Source: Halieaceae bacterium (GTDB lineage: Bacteria; Pseudomonadota; Gammaproteobacteria; Pseudomonadales; Halieaceae). Taken from it: DNA of 33,742 nt. Under the pieces are notes generated by a model that worked only from the letters and a program-made list of their open reading frames with translations, did no database searches and had not been told where the DNA came from. Of the stretch, positions 1-8,970 are shown piece after piece. The stretch covers positions 1 through 33,742 of the forward strand of contig JABHWT010000291.1 of NCBI GenBank assembly GCA_018657645.1, in the 5' to 3' direction. The translations under genes were made by a program, and so were the position numbers. Every line of letters begins with the position of its first letter. Position 1 is the first letter of the stretch.

Positions 1-1118
1 TCTTCGAGTTGCATTCCCACACCCAATGCAGAGCGTGCGTACTCGTAGGGGAGCATGTCATCTGTTTTGAACTCGGAGAGATCGAGATTGCCCTGGTCCC
101 AGATTTCATAGTCGGCAAATTCGTCATCAGGAGACAGCAATGGATGAGTCTCTCCGTCGCCCTTAATTTGCGTTACTTCATACAGTGGTTCCCACCTGGC
201 CCGTGTTTCGGCCCAGGCTCGATCATAGCGCTTGCCGGTAAAGGTATCCTTGACCGGGAACATGACACCATTGCTCAGGTTGCCGTTGTGGGGGATAGCC
301 AGTATACGACCGCCGGTCTTGTCTTCGTACGATTGTAGCCAACTCCACAGGTCTCGTTCATCGGGGCTGCCATAGGGCGGTAGGGAGGTGTAAGGCTCCA
401 TTACGCTCACCTTTTCATCGTTGTCTCGATAGATGACTACGCGGTGCCTGTTGGCACCGTTTTCGGTCGAAGTCCATTCGTAGCCATGCAGCGCGGTATA
501 GTTGCCCGGTTCGTTGTACTTCTCGGCAGCTGCGATTGTCTCCTCCCAGGTCGTACGGTACGCCGAATCGCCAGGCGCCAGATACAGGGCATCGGGGAAG
601 CTGTTGGCAGTAAGCGACTGGATGATCTCGACAGCAGCTGCTACACCCTCCTGGCCGCCTGCCTGTATCATCTTGTACCACTTCTTACCCACCGGATCAG
701 CCAACATTTTGGGGTCCCCAGACTTCAGCAGCGGAAAGAATCCCATATTGTCTGAGTGATCTGACACAACAAGAAAATCTAGCGGACGAGACAGCTTTAC
801 CCTCAAACCGGTGGAGGAGGTGAGCTCTTCACCGCGCGCAAAACGGTGCGCATCCTCGGGCAACAGGGTTGCGCCGAAGGCACCCGCATCCAGGGAGTTA
901 CCCGTGTGAAGGTGCGTGTCGCCCCATAATACCTGGGTGGGAAAATTACGGCCTGCATAGGGCGAGTAGTGTCTCTGTGGAGGGAAGGAGCCAGCGTTGC
1001 TTTCCGAAGGGGGAGGTAGCTGGGCCTGGGCCCCGACAGACAAAATCGAACAAGAGGCGATAAGGGCCAATACGAGCCTACGCCCTTGTTGATTGGTTAG
1101 ATGTGATTTACATTCCAC
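1..1118 (-). CDS. DUF3604 domain-containing secreted protein (3' end outside window)
   Basis: An open frame of 372 codons runs off the left edge, so the C-terminus is missing; family members are usually about 600 residues or more. I chose the GTG at 1118 because GAGGA lies just upstream and the next in-phase residues form a signal peptide (basic NQQGRR, then LVLALIASCSILSVG, likely cut after AQA). The mature part shows WGDTHLHTGNSLDAG, then VVSDHSDNMGFFPLL, LHGYEWTS and IPHNGNLSNG. This is the DUF3604 family (PF12228). The HxH in DTHLHT and the later SDHSD and PHN motifs resemble PHP-type metal-binding metallohydrolases, so an exported metal-dependent hydrolase is plausible, but no substrate is established. 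The family call is firm; the function is open. Confidence 0.88.
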   Translation of the reverse strand, partial: MECKSHLTNQQGRRLVLALIASCSILSVGAQAQLPPPSESNAGSFPPQRHYSPYAGRNFPTQVLWGDTHLHTGNSLDAGAFGATLLPEDAHRFARGEELTSSTGLRVKLSRPLDFLVVSDHSDNMGFFPLLKSGDPKMLADPVGKKWYKMIQAGGQEGVAAAVEIIQSLTANSFPDALYLAPGDSAYRTTWEETIAAAEKYNEPGNYTALHGYEWTSTENGANRHRVVIYRDNDEKVSVMEPYTSLPPYGSPDERDLWSWLQSYEDKTGGRILAIPHNGNLSNGVMFPVKDTFTGKRYDRAWAETRARWEPLYEVTQIKGDGETHPLLSPDDEFADYEIWDQGNLDLSEFKTDDMLPYEYARSALGVGMQLE

Positions 1119-1315
1119 GGTAGTTCCTCTGTGGTAGATCAAGCCCGGTATAAGGAGGATAAACGCCACCTTTTCAAGAAATCCAGTATACACAACTGGG
1201 CGCAGACAACCACTTACTGCGGGCTAGGCTATTAGTTATTTTTTGACCGCATGCGTGTGCGCTCTATACAATAACAGCGGACTTGGCGGACCTTTCGGCT
1301 GTGGGCTAGGACATC

Positions 1316-2269
1316 ATGGAAATCCAATTTCGAGCACTTTCATCGATCTTTGTTTTGTTGCTTTTGATCTTCGGCGTAGTCTGGTTCAAGCACATGGGAA
1401 TACTCAAGGAGGAGTACGGCCGGATGTGCTCCACACTTATCACCAAGGTTACCTTGCCGGCGGTTATCCTGTTAACGCTGACCCACGCAGACTTCAGATG
1501 GAACTACGGGAAAATGGGCTTCCTGTTGATGTCAGCCAGTATTGTGTGTCTTGGTTTGGGCTGGTTAATAGCGAAGGCTTTCCGCGTTGGTCGACCTGGT
1601 ACCGCAGCGGTAATTCTAGTTGCCGGGTTCAGTAGTTCCTCGGTTCTCGGCGTCTCGCTAATTGGCGAACTATTTCCATCTAACAAGCAATTAGTCTCCG
1701 ACACTGTGGTCCTCTCATCGCTTGGCATGGCCCCGCTGGTTATTACTATAGGCACACTGATCGCCCTATATTACGGTGCTCATGACCTGACGCCGAAGCA
1801 ACGGCGGTGGGAAACGTTTGCTTACTTTCGCTCTCCAATCTTCATAGCGCTGGTTGCCGGTATTGTGCTCGGCGCGGTAACAAACCATGACAATTGGCTT
1901 GTACACAGTATCCTTGACGGCCTTGATGTTGTTAGTGCGGGAAATACGTTAATGGTCCTGCTCACGGTTGGACTGTTTTTGCAGTTGAGGGATTTCAAGG
2001 GGATTGCGGGTCTCGCTGTCTGCGTTGGGTTTGTCAACTTGATAGTATTGCCTCTGTTGATAGTGCCGCCGGCACATGTAATGGGACTGGAGCACTGGGA
2101 AATCGAGGTCCTGGCTCTCGAGGGCGGAATGCCAGCGGTCTCTATGGCGGTTGTGCTGTGCGATGCATACGGTGCTGACGCACGCCTCGCTGCAAAGCTG
2201 TATTTAGCAACGCTCATCGCGTCAGTCTTCACCATACCGCTGATATTTCTGTTTGGTGACCTAATGTAG
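1316..2269 (+). CDS. AEC-family transporter (auxin efflux carrier type)
   Basis: A protein of 317 residues with about ten hydrophobic segments in two halves of five, separated by a hydrophilic stretch near residues 155-170 (HDLTPKQRRWETF). Length, layout, the TLPAVILLTLT segment in the second helix and EGGMPAVSMAVVL near the C-terminus fit the AEC/Mem_trans family (PF03547), whose bacterial members export or import small organic acids such as malonate or malate. It acts in the inner membrane; the substrate cannot be read from sequence. It is divergent from the DUF3604 gene (197 nt between starts) and has no same-strand partner. Start: the ATG directly precedes the first membrane segment. Confidence 0.88.
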   Translation: MEIQFRALSSIFVLLLLIFGVVWFKHMGILKEEYGRMCSTLITKVTLPAVILLTLTHADFRWNYGKMGFLLMSASIVCLGLGWLIAKAFRVGRPGTAAVILVAGFSSSSVLGVSLIGELFPSNKQLVSDTVVLSSLGMAPLVITIGTLIALYYGAHDLTPKQRRWETFAYFRSPIFIALVAGIVLGAVTNHDNWLVHSILDGLDVVSAGNTLMVLLTVGLFLQLRDFKGIAGLAVCVGFVNLIVLPLLIVPPAHVMGLEHWEIEVLALEGGMPAVSMAVVLCDAYGADARLAAKLYLATLIASVFTIPLIFLFGDLM

Positions 2270-2332
2270 GGGGAACAACCTGCCTGAGTGTTGATTTTCC
2301 GGTACCGTTGAAATAAGTTCTGTGTGTGCAAC

Positions 2333-2728
2333 CTAGTCGACAGGAGGCTGGTCCAACCACTGAAGTGCATCTTCCAGCGCACGAAACACCTGGTAAGAGG
2401 CCGGCAGGTCTTCGGTGTTTGACAGGAATACACGGGCCATGCCGAACTCCATGTCTGTGGGGGCGACTAAAGCGATTCTTCGCCCCGCGCGCGCCTCGTC
2501 CAGAACCTTGCGAATACCATAGCCGTTAACATAGCGCCTCAGATCAGCAGAGGAGATGGTGTAGTGTGTGACCCCAGAGTAGTCAATAAGTTGGTCTTTC
2601 GTTTGGAAACCAGGGCAAGCAAGCAACTTATCTTTTAACTTGTCCAGTGCTGAACTATCAACCACCTCGGGCATTGTTACCTTGATGTAAGGCAGTACGT
2701 TGTTGTCTTCAACCAAAAATTTTTTCAT
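2333..2728 (-). CDS. STAS/SpoIIAA-like small protein
   Basis: A protein of 131 residues, predicted cytosolic, with no signal peptide. The pattern of DQLIDYSGVTHYTISSADLRR in the first half, RIALVAPTDMEFGMARVF in the middle and YQVFRALEDALQWL at the end matches the SpoIIAA-like/STAS-SEC14 family of short alpha/beta proteins found in many proteobacteria. The biochemical role of these proteins is largely unknown; some STAS proteins bind lipids or regulate partners. It converges with the AEC transporter (63 nt between stops). A GGAAA sequence sits about 6 nt before the ATG. The gene is real with good probability; the family call is from pattern memory only. Confidence 0.7.
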   Translation of the reverse strand: MKKFLVEDNNVLPYIKVTMPEVVDSSALDKLKDKLLACPGFQTKDQLIDYSGVTHYTISSADLRRYVNGYGIRKVLDEARAGRRIALVAPTDMEFGMARVFLSNTEDLPASYQVFRALEDALQWLDQPPVD

Positions 2729-3039
2729 TGCCGTTTCCGGGTTGTACGAAACGCCAAGGAAAATGCGTTAAGCTGGTGCAATAAAGTCGGGTATTATTCT
2801 GGTTCACGATGGGACCGTTTTCTACTTCAAGAAACTACTCCCCGCTCCTGTAATCAGGTCTGCGGCGTTTTCGACATTACCTACCGTCATTGGCGAAACT
2901 ACAACACCGCCTAGAGTACCGAGGACCCAGCGATACCGCAATAGGGGTTCCTATTCATAAAGCGATCTGCAACAAGTTATGGCTGGATTCAATTAATAAA
3001 ATGGGATGTATTTTAGAGCTCCAATTACAAGGCATGTTA
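2729..3039. other. Intergenic, 311 nt, no gene seen
   Basis: This lies between the start of the SpoIIAA-like gene and the stop of the P450 gene, both on the minus strand. It should hold the promoter of the former and the 3' untranslated end of the latter. I see one small perfect inverted repeat (AATAGG at 2940-2945 and CCTATT at 2950-2955, loop GGTT) without a T-run, so it is not a convincing terminator. The only open frame here (2890-3126, +) overlaps the P450 3' end and has no recognisable content. Confidence 0.6.
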
Positions 3040-4284
3040 TTACAGCTGGAGGGAGTGGCGCCTGACTCTCAATTCCCGCGGGCCGCGAATAATACACCCC
3101 TGGGGTTGCGCCCCCTCTATATCTAGGAGCGTAATATCTGGCATGCGGTCGCGCAATACCTGCAACATCGCATTCAATTGCAGTCTTGCCAGGTGCATTC
3201 CAGGACAGGTTCGGTACCCATATCCAAAGGTGAGAGTTTTCGAGTAATCATGACCTCCGGGCCTGAACTTTTCGGGGTCTGGAAACAACGAAGGGTCGCG
3301 ATTGGTGCCACAAAGTGCGAATAACACAATCGAGCCAGCGGGCACCGACACACCGGCAATGTCGACGGCAGTACTCTTCGACACCATACGTGGCAGTATT
3401 GCGACAGGGGTCTCCCAGCGTAGCGTTTCCTCGATGGCATCACTTATCAAAGTTTTTCCATCCCCCAGCTGGGACCACAGATCGTTGCTTAGCAGGCCAT
3501 AGATCAGATTCCCCATAGCATCATGAGTTGTGCTGGCACCTGCGGAGAACATCAGGTGAAGCGTGGCGAGAATCTCGTCATCGCTCAGGGATTCCCCATC
3601 CACATTTACACTGGTCAGTGCAGAGATTATATCTTCAGCAGGAGCGATCCGTCGCTCACTGACAATAGGTTTTAAATATGCCTCCAGCTCATTCCTGCAC
3701 TGAATGGCTTTTCCTCGGTCGCCCATATAATCCAATATGCCCAGGGCCCATCGTTGAAACTGATCCTCTTTATCTCTTGGCAGTCCCAGCAAACGCGAGA
3801 TCACGATAAACGGGAACAGGTGAGTAAATTCAGCAGCGAGATCTACCTCCTTCCTGTCTGCGAACCGGTCGATCAGTTCATTGCCCAGGTCCCTCAGATA
3901 ATCAAGGTCAAAATGCTTGAGCATCGAAGGCTTGAATGAAGGCGTCGCCAATTGACGATGAATATGGTGTTCCGCTCCCTCCATCGTCTGAAAATTGCGT
4001 CCAATCAGGGGCTCCAGAGCAAAACGGTAGATGTCAGCGGGAGGGAAGTCCTGCTCATTTTTAAATGCAGCCCGCAGAATCTTCGAGTCATTGACCAACC
4101 AGGTAGGCATACCTTGAAAACGCACTTCCTGCACAGGGCCATTTTGTTCTTTCAGATGGGCAAGCATTGCGTGCAAAGTCTCGCCAGGCATAGGCTCCCG
4201 GGCAAAATCGATCGCGGTACTTTCAGTTCCTATTTGAGGCCGCATAGCATCTGCCCAGTTTATTGAATGATTACTTGATGACAC
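3040..4284 (-). CDS. Cytochrome P450
   Basis: A soluble bacterial class I P450 of 414 residues with no membrane anchor. Visible landmarks are the I-helix oxygen-binding segment SAGASTTHD (Ala-Gly-x-x-Thr type), the K-helix ExxR in EETLRWETP, and the heme loop FGYGYRTCPGMHLA with the axial Cys360. It should hydroxylate a hydrophobic substrate using electrons from a ferredoxin and reductase, neither of which is encoded nearby. The start codon is a GTG with AGAGG about 8 nt upstream. It is divergent from the crotonase gene, with a 356-nt shared upstream region. CYP family and substrate cannot be assigned here. Given the acyl-CoA catabolic operon 14 kb away, terpenoid, steroid or alkyl oxidation is possible but only conjecture. 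Confidence 0.95.
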   Translation of the reverse strand: MSSSNHSINWADAMRPQIGTESTAIDFAREPMPGETLHAMLAHLKEQNGPVQEVRFQGMPTWLVNDSKILRAAFKNEQDFPPADIYRFALEPLIGRNFQTMEGAEHHIHRQLATPSFKPSMLKHFDLDYLRDLGNELIDRFADRKEVDLAAEFTHLFPFIVISRLLGLPRDKEDQFQRWALGILDYMGDRGKAIQCRNELEAYLKPIVSERRIAPAEDIISALTSVNVDGESLSDDEILATLHLMFSAGASTTHDAMGNLIYGLLSNDLWSQLGDGKTLISDAIEETLRWETPVAILPRMVSKSTAVDIAGVSVPAGSIVLFALCGTNRDPSLFPDPEKFRPGGHDYSKTLTFGYGYRTCPGMHLARLQLNAMLQVLRDRMPDITLLDIEGAQPQGCIIRGPRELRVRRHSLQL

Positions 4285-4640
4285 TCAGGACACCTCTGAA
4301 TAATACCATAGGGCACTGCCAGTTTACGGTTATTCAGCGATAATACTCGGAAGAATAAAAAAACGATGTACAAACAATACCAACTTCTGCCGGAAAATAT
4401 CTAATATACAGTTTGTCCCCGCTTTCGATTCAATCTTTTCCATTGTGAGTGTGCTGGGCCATTTACTGAATACTCGTTGGCCCAGCAGAGACCTATTGTG
4501 TTTGAGAAGTTAATGCGGCGACACCACAAATTGTCCATAACCACTTCTATCCCATTGGAAAAAAACTTATGCTGGTGCGCTGCAATAATCGTCAAGAAGA
4601 GCCTTGCGCCCCTTTTAGTATTTTTTTACGGGATCACGAC
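4285..4640. promoter_or_regulatory. Divergent intergenic region between P450 and crotonase
   Basis: These 356 nt must contain the promoters of both flanking genes. They are AT-rich apart from one GC-rich inverted repeat annotated separately. I could not place a convincing sigma70 promoter for either gene. A 64-codon minus-strand frame at 4401-4595 has no family signature or good ribosome site and is treated as noise. Confidence 0.5.
4452..4487. promoter_or_regulatory. Perfect 10-bp inverted repeat (stem-loop or operator)
   Basis: TGCTGGGCCA at 4452-4461 is followed, after a 16-nt AT-rich spacer, by its exact complement TGGCCCAGCA at 4478-4487. It lies between the divergent P450 and crotonase genes, about 150 nt before the crotonase start. 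No T-run follows on either strand, which argues against an intrinsic terminator. The 26-nt centre-to-centre spacing could suit a dimeric regulator with two half-sites, or an mRNA leader hairpin for the crotonase transcript. Confidence 0.55.
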
Positions 4641-5330
4641 ATGACACAAATTGTACAGATACAACTGGAGAGCGATTACAGCTTGATCACAATGGACGAC
4701 GCCAAGGCCAATGCCCTTTCGTTTGAGATGTTATCGCAACTTAATGAAGCACTGGATAAAGCGGAGGAGGCGGGTAAGCCCGTGGTTATTTGTGGTCGCC
4801 CCGGAAAATTCTCCGCCGGATTTGATTTATCGGTTATGGGCCAGGGCGGTGATGCCATGGTAGATTTGTTAACCAGGGGCAGTGTCCTGTCGCGCCGACT
4901 ACTAAAATTTGACACACCGGTGATTATGGCGGCCAGCGGCCACGCACTGGCAATGGGTGCCCTGCTACTGCTGTCTGTGGATTATCGAATTGGTATACAT
5001 GGAGAGTATAAACTGGGTCTGAATGAAGTGGCCATTGGTATGACCTTGCCCTGGTTCGGCATTGAACTGGCACGGGCCAGGCTGGCAGATACACACCTGC
5101 AATGCGCGACGGCGTTGGCACAAGTGTACGATTCCACGGGTGCGGTGGCGGCAGGCTACCTGGATGAGGCGGTCGACGCAGATGCATTGTTGCCACGAGC
5201 TACGGCCCTCGCAACGCAATTGTCTGCCTTGGACATGACCGCACACACAAACACAAAAGCGCGAGTGCGCGCGGATCTCAATGCTGCACTGGATGCTGCC
5301 GTGGAGCGGGAATTCGGTACTGCCGGATAG
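4641..5330 (+). CDS. Crotonase/enoyl-CoA hydratase family protein
   Basis: A protein of 229 residues from the ATG at 4641, preferred over an in-frame ATG at 4569 because homologous crotonases begin this way and CGGGA lies 8 nt upstream. Crotonase-fold marks: GRPGKFSAGFDLSVM (oxyanion loop, residues 52-66), ASGHALAMGALLLLSVDYRIG (second oxyanion glycine) and LNEVAIGMTLPWFG. Of the two glutamates used by classical hydratases, the one in the NEVAIG segment (E129) is kept, while the one expected in the GALLLL segment is replaced by Leu. It may therefore be an isomerase, hydrolase or other crotonase rather than a standard hydratase. No same-strand neighbour helps define the pathway. Confidence 0.88.
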   Translation: MTQIVQIQLESDYSLITMDDAKANALSFEMLSQLNEALDKAEEAGKPVVICGRPGKFSAGFDLSVMGQGGDAMVDLLTRGSVLSRRLLKFDTPVIMAASGHALAMGALLLLSVDYRIGIHGEYKLGLNEVAIGMTLPWFGIELARARLADTHLQCATALAQVYDSTGAVAAGYLDEAVDADALLPRATALATQLSALDMTAHTNTKARVRADLNAALDAAVEREFGTAG

Positions 5331-5408
5331 ACATTTCTTTTTGTGACGTAGCCAGAAACCAACAGGGAATTGGCCGGGAGAAGGTTGAGGAATAAACCGC
5401 GCCGTTCC

Positions 5409-5822
5409 TCACACCCGCTTCAACCAGACCAGTGGAATTTTCCTGCTGGTTCTCTGTAGATACTCTCCCTGGTGCTTGTTGTTGTCCACTATCTGCTGCC
5501 ACAGGGCCACACGCTCAGCATCGGGCACCACCTCGGCGTGGGCGCTAAACCGCTCCTTACCAAGGCGCACGGATACGGAGGGGTTTGCCATCATATTCAG
5601 ATACCAGGCGGGATGCCTGTCACTGCCACTATTGGATGCAGATACAGCGATGGAGTCTTTGTGAGGGTAGCAGGCGATGGGGATAGTACGTTTTTTGCCC
5701 GTCTTGCGCCCGGTTGTTTCAACCAGCGCGACGTCAATCCAGCCCATGCGAGCACCCATACGGCCATCGCTTAGTTTATAGACCGCCTTGTGTACCACCC
5801 CAAAATAATTCCAGATTGACAT
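5409..5822 (-). CDS. Ddn/DUF385 nitroreductase-family protein (F420/FMN split-barrel)
   Basis: A protein of 137 residues matching the deazaflavin-dependent nitroreductase family (PF04075). It contains ETTGRKTGKKRTIPI, then HPAWYLNMMANPSVSVRLG and a C-terminal Y-L-Q-R-T-S-R-K-I-P segment. The characterised relative Ddn of mycobacteria uses reduced coenzyme F420; many proteobacterial members have no proven cofactor. Predicted cytosolic or peripherally membrane-bound. It stands alone on the minus strand, converging with the crotonase gene (78 nt between stops). Substrate unknown. Confidence 0.85.
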   Translation of the reverse strand: MSIWNYFGVVHKAVYKLSDGRMGARMGWIDVALVETTGRKTGKKRTIPIACYPHKDSIAVSASNSGSDRHPAWYLNMMANPSVSVRLGKERFSAHAEVVPDAERVALWQQIVDNNKHQGEYLQRTSRKIPLVWLKRV

Positions 5823-5889
5823 AATTCAGCCTAAGCTGTCGCAATAAAGGGTTGAGGCGTTAATCTGGCTGCCAGCTGCACAGATACAA

Positions 5890-8800
5890 TCAACGCGCGT
5901 CAATCGATACCTCTGTCTGAGCGCCCAGAACAGTCTCGCCTTTACTGTAATTGATAATCCCCAGATAGCGGCTCGGGGCCAGTTCACTCCAGTCGACCCC
6001 AACGCTGCCTGTTCCACCGAATACTGCAGCCGCTGGTGCGGATATCACGCTGTTTCCAAGGTCGGCGCCGGGCAGGTTGAAATTATACACCGTATAAGCG
6101 GTGGGGCCCTCGGCCGTGGCAAAGTCATAGACAACAACCACATACAAACCGGGTTGTGGATTGACAATAGTGACTTCCTCCTCCGAACCATTTTGGTAAC
6201 TATAGTCGACGAAAGGGAAACCTTCGCTCTCAGGACCATAGACTTCAATATCCAGATCATCCAGGCCACTGCCATCACCGACATCGGCGTCAAACAGAGA
6301 AAAGCGGGCCAGGGTTGCACCCTCGGGAATGACGAATGCATCGCTTTGATTAACCGCACCGTCTTCAATCGAATTGGCGCTCTCAACAGCCGCTGTCAGA
6401 CCATTCATCCCCGCTGCAAAACTGCCGCTGTAGCCAAAGGTCACATCAAAGGCTTGCGAACCGGCGGCACCACTGCCACTAATTTGGGTTGGAGCGGACA
6501 GGCCTGCAGGTTTCAGCGCAATGGGGCTGCGCACAGAATGTCTGCCATCACTCCAGGTTAGAGAACCGAATAACCACTCGTCCAATAGCGCATCGCCGGT
6601 GCTGGTGAATGTGACCTGGTAGGTGGCAGACTCACCGTCCCTCAACTGAATGAGCGAGGGAGACACGGTCACCGCTACACCCGCAGGCATATCAACTGAT
6701 ACGGTGTAACGTAGGCCGAACCTCCGGGAGGGAGAACCTCCAGGCATCTGGGTCACGGTACGGGTAATGGTTTGCGATGCCACCAGGTCAGCTATACCGA
6801 TCGACGGCAAATTCAGATCACTGCCGTCAGAGGAGGTACCCTGGCTTTGAAAAAAAGCACAGGTTTCATCGTCCACCAACTGCACATTATTTCCACAGCT
6901 AAAGGCCAGATAGTGCACTAGTCCGGCGTCGTAGACCAGGCCAGGGTCATAGGCACTGCCGGGAACAATATGTCCTGCTCCTATATCAAAAGGATCCGCC
7001 GCGTCCTCTCCAGAAGATTTCTTTAGATCAGCTCGCGCGGTTGTCATCAGCGCCGAGCGTCCCATGGCTGGACTCCAATCCGGGTGAGCCTCCTTTAGCA
7101 GTGCAAAAGCACCCGCCACATGGGGGCTGGCCATGGACGTACCACTCAAATCTCCAAACATTTGACCTGCGATACTTCCTTCTTCAATAGCTCCACTGTT
7201 GGGGAAGGGTGTTTCAGCGGCCAGAATTTGTACGCCCGGTGCAGCAAGGTCGGGTTTGATAATATCCGGAGCGCCACCGTTTGGACCTCTCGATGAAAAA
7301 CCAACAATGCGATCAACCAGAGAGGCAGGAATACCGGGCGCGATTGTTCCGATGACGGTTTCTCCATCGGCGACTGCCGTGTTGATCCGATCACCATCCT
7401 CGAAACCGATCATGATTCCTGGGATAGTCGCCGTCTCGTCAACAAAAATTGGAAATGGATCCATTCGACCGGGATTCGCACCGTCATTATAAATCACAAT
7501 GGCTTTCGCGCCTGCGGCGGCCGCATTGTGGTACTTATTGATAAAATAGCATGTTCCGCGCATGATCAGGGCAATATTTCCGTTGATTGCATCGGCATTG
7601 GTCAATGCTTCACAACCGTCAGCGGGCGTACCGGGAACCACCGTCGATGTGACACCTCCCACACTGGCCAAAGTAACCCCACCAATTCCCTCTTCACCGG
7701 CATATTCACCAACCAGCGAGTCTGGTGCACTGACTTCTAACGCTGTGGGAAAATGAAATACTTCATCGTCCTGCGTAGCGCCCACTGAGGTGACCCAGGG
7801 AGCCCCCGCAGGAGTGCCCAGGGTCTGCGGATTGGGTCCCGCGTTACCCGCAGAAGTGGCAACCCATACTCCAGCAGAGGACGCTGTGAGAAAGGCGATG
7901 CTATCGGGGGTGGCAAAACTGGTTTCGGGTCCACCGATGGAATAGTTGATAACATCGACACCGTCGGCGACAGCCTGATCAATGGCGGCCATGGCATCGC
8001 CGTACCAACAACCATTGTCTTCAAGTTCGGGACCTGCCCAGCAGATTTTATAGCTGGCAATTCGGGCTCGGGGTGCCATGCCACTGATCCCACCGAGAAA
8101 TTCACCATTGATAATAGCCTCTACGTCATAGTTGCCCCCGGCGGTTGAAGCGGTATGACTGCCGTGACCATCGCTGTCGCGACCCGAGAGAAATTCATCG
8201 TCCAGAATCTGGTCCACACCGTAAGCGTCCACGAAAAAATCCGCTTTCAACAGCTTGTTATTACACTCAAACGGCGCGTCGTTTTCGTTGAATTCCTCAT
8301 TGCCAAATGCACACCCCGCTCCTTTGAAGCTTGCCGGCGGAGCGTCATAGGGAATATAGCGTCCACGGTCACCGTCGCGGGGTGTGCGCGTATCGGCAAA
8401 GCTGGGGTGCTCTGGATATATGCCCGTGTCGATAATACCGATAACAATGTCTTCCCCCACATACCCCTGACTCCAGGAGTTGCCGCTGCCCGTTAGCTCG
8501 AGAAAGTCAGGCGTGTTGTTGGTCTGCGGTTTCTGCAGCTTGTCCTTCCAGACCTGCATCACCTCGCCGCTATTTTCCAATGCCCTGGCCTGTTTCTCTG
8601 TTAAGCGGGCGGAAAAGCCGTTAAAGGCGTAGCGATAGCTATACACTTTATCGGCCGCTGAGCTCACAGTAGAAAGCACTAATTCATGTCGACGATCCAG
8701 ATGCTGGACATATTTTCTTACATTTGCGCTGCGGGCGTTGATTTTGGCGCCCCTGGCTAGTCGGGTGGCTGCGATTCCAGCGGTATTCCCCTCATAGGTC

Positions 8801-8970
8801 AGCACCGGATCGCCCTTTAAGCGAACAATGTAGAGATGCTTTTCAGTTCGTTTCTGTAGGGCGTCCGCCATGACCCCAGACAGCTTAGAACCGGGTTCAG
8901 CTTGTACCACCCCAGCTATCGCGGTACTGAGGAAGATGATTCCCAATATAGGCATCAGCATCTTGTTCAT
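5890..8970 (-). CDS. Secreted S8 (subtilisin-like) serine protease with I9 propeptide, PA insert and C-terminal beta domains
   Basis: A preproprotein of 1026 residues. A Sec signal peptide covers residues 1-24 (cut after VQA), followed by an inhibitor-I9-like propeptide (about 45-142). The catalytic domain has Asp181 (IIDTG), His269 (DGHGSHT), the oxyanion Asn376 (SAGNAGP) and Ser612 (SGTSMASPHVAG). A protease-associated (PA) domain is inserted at about 430-545, with the marks GTCYF and AIVIYNDG. After the catalytic domain comes an fn3-like stretch (about 730-820), then a final region of about 190 residues resembling a pre-peptidase C-terminal domain. This cucumisin-like layout is common in large exported subtilases of marine heterotrophs and implies extracellular protein breakdown. 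All catalytic residues are intact. It is divergent from the 9377 gene and convergent with nothing. Confidence 0.96.
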   Translation of the reverse strand: MNKMLMPILGIIFLSTAIAGVVQAEPGSKLSGVMADALQKRTEKHLYIVRLKGDPVLTYEGNTAGIAATRLARGAKINARSANVRKYVQHLDRRHELVLSTVSSAADKVYSYRYAFNGFSARLTEKQARALENSGEVMQVWKDKLQKPQTNNTPDFLELTGSGNSWSQGYVGEDIVIGIIDTGIYPEHPSFADTRTPRDGDRGRYIPYDAPPASFKGAGCAFGNEEFNENDAPFECNNKLLKADFFVDAYGVDQILDDEFLSGRDSDGHGSHTASTAGGNYDVEAIINGEFLGGISGMAPRARIASYKICWAGPELEDNGCWYGDAMAAIDQAVADGVDVINYSIGGPETSFATPDSIAFLTASSAGVWVATSAGNAGPNPQTLGTPAGAPWVTSVGATQDDEVFHFPTALEVSAPDSLVGEYAGEEGIGGVTLASVGGVTSTVVPGTPADGCEALTNADAINGNIALIMRGTCYFINKYHNAAAAGAKAIVIYNDGANPGRMDPFPIFVDETATIPGIMIGFEDGDRINTAVADGETVIGTIAPGIPASLVDRIVGFSSRGPNGGAPDIIKPDLAAPGVQILAAETPFPNSGAIEEGSIAGQMFGDLSGTSMASPHVAGAFALLKEAHPDWSPAMGRSALMTTARADLKKSSGEDAADPFDIGAGHIVPGSAYDPGLVYDAGLVHYLAFSCGNNVQLVDDETCAFFQSQGTSSDGSDLNLPSIGIADLVASQTITRTVTQMPGGSPSRRFGLRYTVSVDMPAGVAVTVSPSLIQLRDGESATYQVTFTSTGDALLDEWLFGSLTWSDGRHSVRSPIALKPAGLSAPTQISGSGAAGSQAFDVTFGYSGSFAAGMNGLTAAVESANSIEDGAVNQSDAFVIPEGATLARFSLFDADVGDGSGLDDLDIEVYGPESEGFPFVDYSYQNGSEEEVTIVNPQPGLYVVVVYDFATAEGPTAYTVYNFNLPGADLGNSVISAPAAAVFGGTGSVGVDWSELAPSRYLGIINYSKGETVLGAQTEVSIDAR

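Noticed and set aside
2940-2955. AATAGG/CCTATT hairpin as a P450 terminator
   Set aside because: The stem is only six AT-rich pairs, there is no T-run on the minus strand, and it lies 85 nt beyond the stop.
2890-3126. 78-codon plus-strand frame after the P450 gene
   Set aside because: It overlaps the P450 3' end antisense, begins in non-coding sequence and shows no recognisable content.
4401-4595. 64-codon minus-strand frame in the P450/crotonase gap
   Set aside because: No family pattern or ribosome site, and it spans the inverted repeat and AT-rich promoter sequence, so it is most likely chance.
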